Shown here piece by piece: positions 51,501 to 60,500 of a stretch of DNA of 64,000 nt. How positions within the stretch are numbered: position 1 is the stretch's first letter; every line of letters starts with the position of its first letter. The stretch comes from Melanocharis versteri (taxonomy: Eukaryota; Chordata; Aves; Passeriformes; Melanocharitidae): positions 1,250,082 to 1,314,081 of the forward strand of contig VZTG01007794.1 in the NCBI GenBank assembly GCA_013397845.1. The letters are read 5' to 3'. The notes under the pieces are model-generated. The model was given only the letters and a program-made list of their open reading frames with translations. It had not been told where the DNA came from and searched no databases. Made by a program: the position numbers and the translations under genes.

Positions 51501-54500
51501 GATTTGTACTTACCAAGAGCTATACCAGTACTTGTAAAAGGGCAAAATTAATGCAGTATAAGTAAAAAATTTCTTCCTGTTCCTTCATATTAAAACAGTT
51601 CTGGAGCACGAAAAAACCCCAGACTGCTATTCAGCCTTGTAGACAAACAGGTAGCACTTCACATAACTCTACAAGCACACGCTCTTCTCTTACAGCACTG
51701 GATAAATAATACCAATTTGATCAACAGAACAATAATATCAATCTTGTTTGTGTTTAATTACAAAAACCAAACCAAAACAACCCTCTCTCAATTCCATAGT
51801 AATTCACTAATAGTACAGTAGATGTCACTAACTATCAAGGAAATAATTTAGGTCAATATAGGTTGATTGTGTTCAGAACGAGGGCTAACACAAGCATTAG
51901 ATCAAAACTGGTTTTATCATTATTATTTACATAACACCAAAAGCTTCCCGCAGGTAGCATTAGACAAGACTTCTCATCTTCAAAGAGCTCTGATAGTTAA
52001 TCAGCTCTTGCACTGCTCTCATCTGAGGCAAAAAAGGATTGTTTGTAAGCATTTTAACTATTCTTTCCAGAGTAGGTCAGAAATGTGATGTCAAAATTAT
52101 CCTCTTACATATCATGAATACCTTTGAAAATTCTACAACTCAATTTATATCACCTAGCTGTGAAACTACATCACAATTAAAAAATGCAACACTCCTCACA
52201 GTACTGATGAGAATTTAAGAACTTGAAAACAGAATTCATATTACTGCTCAGAAACAGTCACATGGTGCAGTTGTTTTAAATCTACAGCATATGACAAAGG
52301 TCTTATGCATGTATTCTCTCATTAGCATGAAAACTAATTAACATTTGCATTAGATCTGAACACTAAAAAGCTCTAATTTCGTGATGAATTTACCTTTGTT
52401 TTTTCAAAATTGGCCTCTTCTGCCATTTGCACAGCATGTTCAACTTGCTTACAAGCATTAGATTCTCTTTGCTGCATCTCTTTCATGCTTTGTCTCACTG
52501 AAACAAGTGCATCCATCAAGTCGTCTCTTTCTCTGCATATTAAAAAAACAACCCAGATACTTCTTCTATATCTTTTTGTAAGAGAAAAAACCCAAACAAC
52601 AGGTATACCAAATATAAAATATAAAACAGATAAAAGACATAAGGGTGGTAAGCAAAGCAAGACTAAAACTCGTGAGTGAAAGACAGCATACTGCAAGCTT
52701 GGCAGACACTGAAAGTATCATTTGCTTGACAACCAGTCCTTCATTTCAGAAGGATGGACCACTAGAGAAATTGCCAGTAAAGAGAGCAGATCTCAAGCCA
52801 TTAATGTACTGATGACGAGCAGATTCTGTTGACATAACAAAATAGGAATCTATGCAAATGAAAAAAAAAAGCAATATGGAATTACACAGTCATTAAATGT
52901 AAAAGAGGGAAAAAATAATAAAAAGGAAAGCTTAGGTTCAACAAGTAATTGCTAAGTATATTAAATGACAATCTAAATCCATTTGCTCCAAATGAACTAA
53001 GCTAAACAATAAGACACCTGGATTCTACAACTCTTCTGAACTTTTGTCAACTAAGACACTAAGATCTGTGCTAAATGGTGAAGCAGAGTTGGTAAAACTG
53101 TAATTCTTAACTTCATCTTTTCATTATTTTGATATGTTAAAAGCTTTTAAATTAAGTTTAATTGTCTGTGGTTTAGGTGCAGCTCGAGATTGTGACTGAA
53201 AAACGTTATGTTCTTAATGTTGTGTGAAATGGTAACATTTTCTGGTATTTGCCAGAGACCTAGCAGTATTATTTTTAAATTTAATTTCATTTTTGAATTG
53301 GATAAAGTTCCTTTGAAAATTCCTACTAAAATACCCTTGTTTTTAATAAACTGCATCAGAAGCAGAGGTAGCTTTTAGATTGTTTTATACATCCAAATTA
53401 AATAACGGTTTAAGATAGATAAAGAGGTCAGTTCAAAACTTTTATTTCAAGCTGCACTGTAATATAAGAGGGCAAGAATGTACTAATTTACAGTTTGTTC
53501 ACATTTTCCAACATCTGTGACAAATAATTACTTTTGTTACAAAAGCAGATTTTGAAACATGACTTCTCAGCAGTAGAGCTTTCCCAGAAAATTACTGGAA
53601 TTATAATAGAAAAAAATACATAAATCCTGGCAATAACCATCTAGTGCAGAGGGATAATGCCCAGTTGACTGACTACATATATATATTATGTCCCTTCAGT
53701 CTCCCTGCTTCTAATTGAACCACTATTCCACCTCTGGCAGGCTCATTCTAATACTTCGGAAATTCTAAGAAGCTTCAGATATCTGACAATAAATAGATGG
53801 CTGTTTAACAAACTTCGAGAAATTTCCAGCATCCTATCATTATTTCTAGCAAGTAGAAAGGGAAAGGTTTTTTTGAAGATGATTGACTGGCAGAATTCTT
53901 TAAGAAAAAAAATTTAATCATGTTGGGGCAGACTGAATTACATATATTCAGTCTGTATAGCTTTGATTTTAAAAATTATTTAAACAAAAGCTAGAATTAA
54001 AAAAAAAAGTTTGCAGCAAATAATTTCATTTATTTTTATCCGATGGAACTTCTTTTCCCTGTCTTATTGTAGTCAGGGAGGAACTACTACAGGTGTTTGG
54101 GGTAGGAATGCATCATACCCCAAGCACCGGACCTATTGTTGATGTATATGTAAAGTTTCCCATACATAAGGAGAATGAAGTAGAGCCAGAAAAACTTCCA
54201 AATACAGAAATACAATGAAATTTTGCAAGAAATAATCGACTGAAACACATGGACTTCTACAATATTTGTGTTGACAGAGTGAAAGACTTGTTTGTACAAA
54301 AAGTACAGGAAACAGACTGTAAATAGTCTCATTATCTGGTCAGCCCAAGGTATCATAATTACATGATAGCAACTAAAATTCTTTCCCATTTGAAACAAGT
54401 AGCAAAGTTATTGTGGATTTCGAAGTGTTTGCAACCTACATTCACTGATTTCAGCATTAGGACTCCAGCTTGGGAGTGTATTGTTCCATAAGTGCACATC

Positions 54501-57500
54501 TCTCTATGAACGTAACCCAGCACGCTGAGATTTAAATGGTTTAATGCAAGCAGCCACACTTCCAATCACAAAGTACACACCCCCCCCAACCTACCTCGTC
54601 AGCCTCTCGATGGTCTGCACGTGAACATTACAGTGAGTCTGTGCAAGAACGGCCTCGTGCTGGGCACAGTTCAGGCACAGGCCACCAACCTGGCTAGAAT
54701 TTCTGGCTGAAAACAGTGACTTCTGGTGTTTCAGCCTTCCTTCCAAATCTTTGCATGTCTTCTGAGATTCTGAAAGGTCTTTTCTAGAAAGAAGAAATAA
54801 AAAATATTATTTATGAAAGCATATATTTCTACAAGTCATATTCATATACAATATATAACTACAAATGTAACCTAAAAAGAACTGTAAGAATCCCTGTAAT
54901 GAACATTATTTTACACATTTCAATAGGCTAAGGAAGACTTTAACAGAGAAATAACAGTTGAACTGCCCAATCAAAATTATTAATAGACACAACTATACTG
55001 TGTTAATTTGTTTTTTTCCCCTGTAGTGTCAGAAAATATTTAGAATAACAGAAAATCATTAGATTAAAAACTTGTAGGCTTACATTTTGTCTGAACAGGT
55101 TATAATGTTCATTAGCAAAAAACACTATTGGCTGTATAAATATTTAAATACTCTAACAATTTTCTGTTGTTTTTATTAAATATATCACTAAGTTCATATT
55201 TATTCTCTGCTCCCTAGACAAGAATCCAGATGTAATCAGCACATTCACTCATATCCAGCAATATACACAACCTGGGGTCAAACGTGCAGAAAAACAGGCT
55301 AAGTTTTTCACTCGCCTCCAAAATTTTTACCAGGTGCTCTGAAGAATTTTCTCCAGAATTTCCAAGCATGTGTCAGGCTGGGGAGATCACAAGCAATAGG
55401 AATGCTAACATCAGGAAGTCCCAGACAAACGCACACTGTGCACATATAGATCAATTTGACAAATTGTGCAATGAATCCAAAGCTTTGGGTTTGTTATGCA
55501 GGCCATCTGGGCAGCACACACATAGGAAGTCTCACACATTCTGGTTGCATCGCATTTACTGTGCACATGATATATATCCTGCATGCATTCTTATTTCCAT
55601 CTGGAAAATCTTCTGTGCGCTTTTTCCAATTTTAGTACTTGGTCTATTACATATAATCCACTATAACCTGAACAAAATTTGCTCTGCTTATATCCTTAGA
55701 CAGTCATGGTGCAACAAACCTGTTGTTAGAAAACCCTGGACAGAAATCAGCAAGTCCTGTGTACATTCATCCTTGAAGTTAAAAGGAAAGGTAGTGCCAC
55801 CGAAAGCGATATAATTTCTCACTTCAATAAAATTTAGCTTAGCAGAACTTCCTGTTTGCAAGATCATGCCTCTTAGGAGAAATCAAGACGCTGAATAACA
55901 TACTTGAACTTTTGAGACAACCTTAGCCTCCAATCATTATTTTTGAGTAAATATAACACTTGAGGCCAATGGGGGAAAAAAAAATTGGATTATACAGCTG
56001 AGGATCCTCCTTCACATTCACTAACACAACTGGCTTTGCACATTTCAGGTTTCACCACTGCAGAGAGCATTATTTAAACTTGTCTCCCTACCAGTAACTC
56101 TTTTCACACACGGAAAAGTCCAGCATTTTCAAATACATGAAATCATGATTTATTTAGCGAAAAACATAATTAAAGAGATTCAGCAGCAGTATTATTAATG
56201 TATGTGTACAGGGGGAAGTTCAGTCCTGAAAACCAAATCCTAAAGTGGTTGCCTCTTCCTCTGTTTTTCCATAGTTTGCTACCTATTCAAACCTTGAATA
56301 TTTTGAGGAGTACATGAGGACTCTACTTTCAAATATTTTTGAAAATATTTGAAGATATGCTTAAAGATATGTTTAAAAATATGCAGGTCACACAGCTAGA
56401 AACATGCCTGTATGCTTCAAAATTATGTTTTCCTGCTCAAAAATCATTATGTGAACTAGTTTGATGCTTAAGATCTCTAAAATGTGCAATATAAAATATT
56501 AGCAGAAGGTAGCTAATTATGGAAGTGGTCACAAAAGTTAAAATTGTAACTTCTCTCTTTCCTTTGATCAGTCTATCTAACGTGACCTTTTTTAGGGGAA
56601 GGAGGGTAAAAAGATACAATNCAAGTTAAAATTGTAACTTCTCTTTTTCCTTTGATCAGTAGAGGAAGGAGGGTAAAAAGATACAATGTTTATATTGCTA
56701 CTGTTTCTATAGAGCAGCAGTAAATTCAATTTTGCTACATTTATATTTGAGAGAACTTATTAGAAAACCTGTTTTCAGGAACACTATTAGAAGACACAAC
56801 ATTCCGACATTCAGGCACTCTCTTAGTTAAATTCAGATTAGGACTGGTTCATGTTGCTATGTAGTGACAATTTATTAAGGATCTTTTTAAGAAAAAAAGA
56901 AATTCACTTTACCTTAGAGACTGTATTTGAGCATCAAGGATATTGACTTTTTCTTGATAAAGAAGTTTTAGATTCTCCTTTAGAAAAGATGGGAGAAAAT
57001 ATATGTCTTGCTTTCTTCATAATAGTCTTTACAAATAAACCTAGACTTTACTCACATTCTTTTCCCCTGAGGACATAAACCTGTTGAAATACTAGTGGCA
57101 GAGAAACCTAAATATTTCACATTTCTGAAAGAGGAAAAAAGTGAACAACACTCCCATTTTTTGTTTCTAAATAAGGTTTTTTGCCAGATCCTCATATGGT
57201 AAATTGTTTCAGTTCCAACTGCAGTCCTCAGTTCTCTACAATGATTCACAGAAATTGATGATCATGTCTCGAGTTGCTCTTGCTCTCCCACAAGTCAGCA
57301 GCTATTAATATGTAATTATGAAGAACTGCAAGTACACAGGCTATTTATTTATAATATAGTGAGTTACTCTGATTACCTGGTGAAGAACTAGGTATATGAA
57401 TCAACCACACCCATGTTAAATACAATTGTGATAACAAACCAGATAAAGCACTACAAATTTAGCTCACTATGATGCTTAGAAGTTACAATCAACATGATTC

Positions 57501-60500
57501 TCTGGCTTTAAATATGGCAGATGAAGAAAAGAGCAATTACTGTAAAAAATAGCTTTCAAACAACTGCAGGCATCAGTGACCATTGAGGTCTTCAGGTCTA
57601 AAATAATAGCACAAGAAAAACCAAAACTATATTTTTCTATGAAAAAAAACCCCAAATCCCATATAATTAAAGAATTAAAGTACCCTATAATTCCACAGTA
57701 CACAAATGCACATGGCTAACATAGATCAAAACTTTTCAATTAGCCTAGTTTTTTCCCAAAAGATAGCAACACTACCCCACTACTTCAGAGCAAAAGGAAA
57801 ATTAGTATCTTCTGAGACTAAAAACGCAGGAAGAGACAACATCATGTCTGTATCTCTCAAAGCACAAGGAGTGTAATTCAGCTAAGGGAAAGCAGATTGC
57901 ACAATGCTACTTTTGTACCTTACTGAGCCCGTGCTGCCCCAGGAGCAGGACAACTCATTATGAAAAAAGCTTGTGTGGAGGGCTACATAAATTACACCAG
58001 CTAGTTCCCACCCGCTTGGGTATTGTGTAACTCCTAAGAATCTCCAAAGTGCAGTGAAGCCATCATCTTTAAACAAGAATTATCTCTGTGAAGTCAACAT
58101 CTGCAGATTCAACCTGCCATCTGTGTCTAACTGCACAATAATATTAATTAGGGTATAATGAGAAGATGAAGTTTAAGAGGATAAAATTTGAGCCCAGATT
58201 AAGGTTCAGTCAACTAAAACTTCTCGTGTGTCTGTTACAAAGTTGATCATCAGAACCAAAACAACAAAGCACTGAAGAGTTTTGCAAAGGTAGGACTCTG
58301 TGAAGAAAGGTAATACCAACCAGTTCTACAGGCCATTTTGCTTTGTCTCCAGAAGCTGCTGCAACGAAAGCCTGATCTTTGTTATGTGCTGGTGATGAGG
58401 TGACAGGCTGGTGTGTGCTACAGTCTTTACCACCTACAGGCCAGGAGTTCTGAGTATTTGCCTAAAATAAAAGTGTTAATGCTTCAGTTATGATTATGCA
58501 GGCTGGTTTTTTAAACAAGTGTTAAGTACTGAATTTTATAATCTTCAGTAGAATATAAGAATCAATAAACAAGTTAATTAGGTTAGCAACCTATGATAAT
58601 GATGTTACCCAAGGAAATCTACGTTTACAAATTCTCATTAAATTTTTACTAAAATTCTGTTTGCAGGCAACCATTTATGTACCCTTCCATAAAAATAATC
58701 TGGCCAGATCCTTGAGCATTGATTAAAGCAACAAAAAACCCAAAGCTTACCGAGGCATCTAGAAGAGTTTGTTCTTTCAACGTGTATTCTGCAGTTAAGA
58801 ATTTCAGTTTGTGATGGAGTTCCTCATTTTCAAGTAAAACTGCCTGTTCTCGATCTTTCATCCCACACAACTCCTCCTATAGGATAAAGGAATTGCATTT
58901 AAAAGGCTCCTTAAGACGGCTATCAATACTGAAATACATCCTGAGACCAAGAGCCTAGACTATTCTCAAATATTTTAACCCTTTTAGAGAGACTAAGAAT
59001 ACTCAAAACACAGATTTTGTATTTTTGCAGCTTAAATTCCCATAAAACTTACTTTTAAAAAATATGCTTGTGATAGGATGTAAAAATGTCTTTAAAGACC
59101 CTTAAACACCAGATACCAAAACACAGGGTCAGGAATCTTCTGAATTGCATTTGGCTCAGTTTTGGTCATTACAGCAATCAATCTCAAGTCTAAGTGCAAG
59201 CTGCTTTTAATGCAATTCTTGACATTTTGGGGGACCAGGGTTTCAGTAGGTTAAATATGTTGTCTGATACCTTGTAAAACTTCACTTCTGCTTCCAAATG
59301 GTTAATGTACTGTGACTGATCATTGATTATAGGAACAAGATCAGAAAGGGCTGGTGAGTCTCCAGGTACAGCTTCTGGGGGTTTCTGTAGGAGGTAAAGA
59401 ATAGCGTATGTTACGTTCTGGTTTTCCATTATTGCAATAAGATGTTGCTTGCACACAGAATACAACCTACAGTTTTCTGGTAAGGATTCAAAACGCACAG
59501 AGTTGTTAATGAAGTCTTCTCAGAGAAACAACAGGTACATTTCTAGCACTAGTTCACACTTCTGAAGGAAAACAAGCATCTTTATGCCTATCCCTATTTT
59601 TGAAACTCACACAATTCTAACACCTGTGATTTTGGGTCTGAAACATACCTTTTTTTGCAGAAATACTCCATGATTCACTTCTCAAATATAATATAAATCT
59701 AAAATAGATCAAAGATTCAGAAACCTACATCCTTGTTTTTAAATATCACTTTTGAAATACTCACCATTCAAAAAAAACTCAAACAAAAACCCCACAAACC
59801 AAAATTTAAAAAAAGCAAACCAAGCTACTAATGGCTAGCTATTACATCTACTAGTTATCTTATCTACAAGTTCTGCCAACAATGCATTAAAATTCCTTGT
59901 CCAATCTTTATAAAGGTATAATCCTTCAATCAGGATGAGGTGAAAGTTTCTAGCAATAAAAATCTTACAGTCAAATTATACCAAATGTAAGTATGGGCTG
60001 TTCTAAAGCGGGGGACACTCTTGACATATCTGGAACCAGGACTGCAGAGACAAATGGAGGATAATCAGAACCATCTGAAAAAACATCTCTTTAATAAGGA
60101 ATTCCAAATTTGCAACATATTCTGCCTGGCTCTGTACACATAAGCCCCATGTTCTGTTGACTCAGAATTCACTTTGATTTAAATTCTCAATCCTAACTAC
60201 TTCATCAATTTAAAAAAAAAGGAACCACGCTTGGTAAAGTATATATAATATAGCCATGATAATATTTGTAAATCATCTGTTTCTCTGGCTCCTATTCACC
60301 TGTCCCTCTTCTCTGAAAGCGTAATGAACCCCTTGCAGCTGAGACTTCTAGCTGCCTCCCTGAAAAGATTACACCACAGCAGTGTTAGAAAATGTGGAAA
60401 AACACCATTTCTATTCAAATTATTTTTCACTGAAAAACAGTTCTAATGTTTAACCTGAGAAACATCACTGTCATGTAAACAATAGTGCTGAGGAATTTTT

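Larger units (their letters stand above)
54784..56912 (-). other. SDCCAG8 intron 7
   Basis: 2.1 kb intron. It contains the longest open frame in the window (55284-55814, plus strand, 176 codons), a palindrome at 56330-56351, and a duplicated block with an N between the copies at 56535-56687. Confidence 0.8.
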
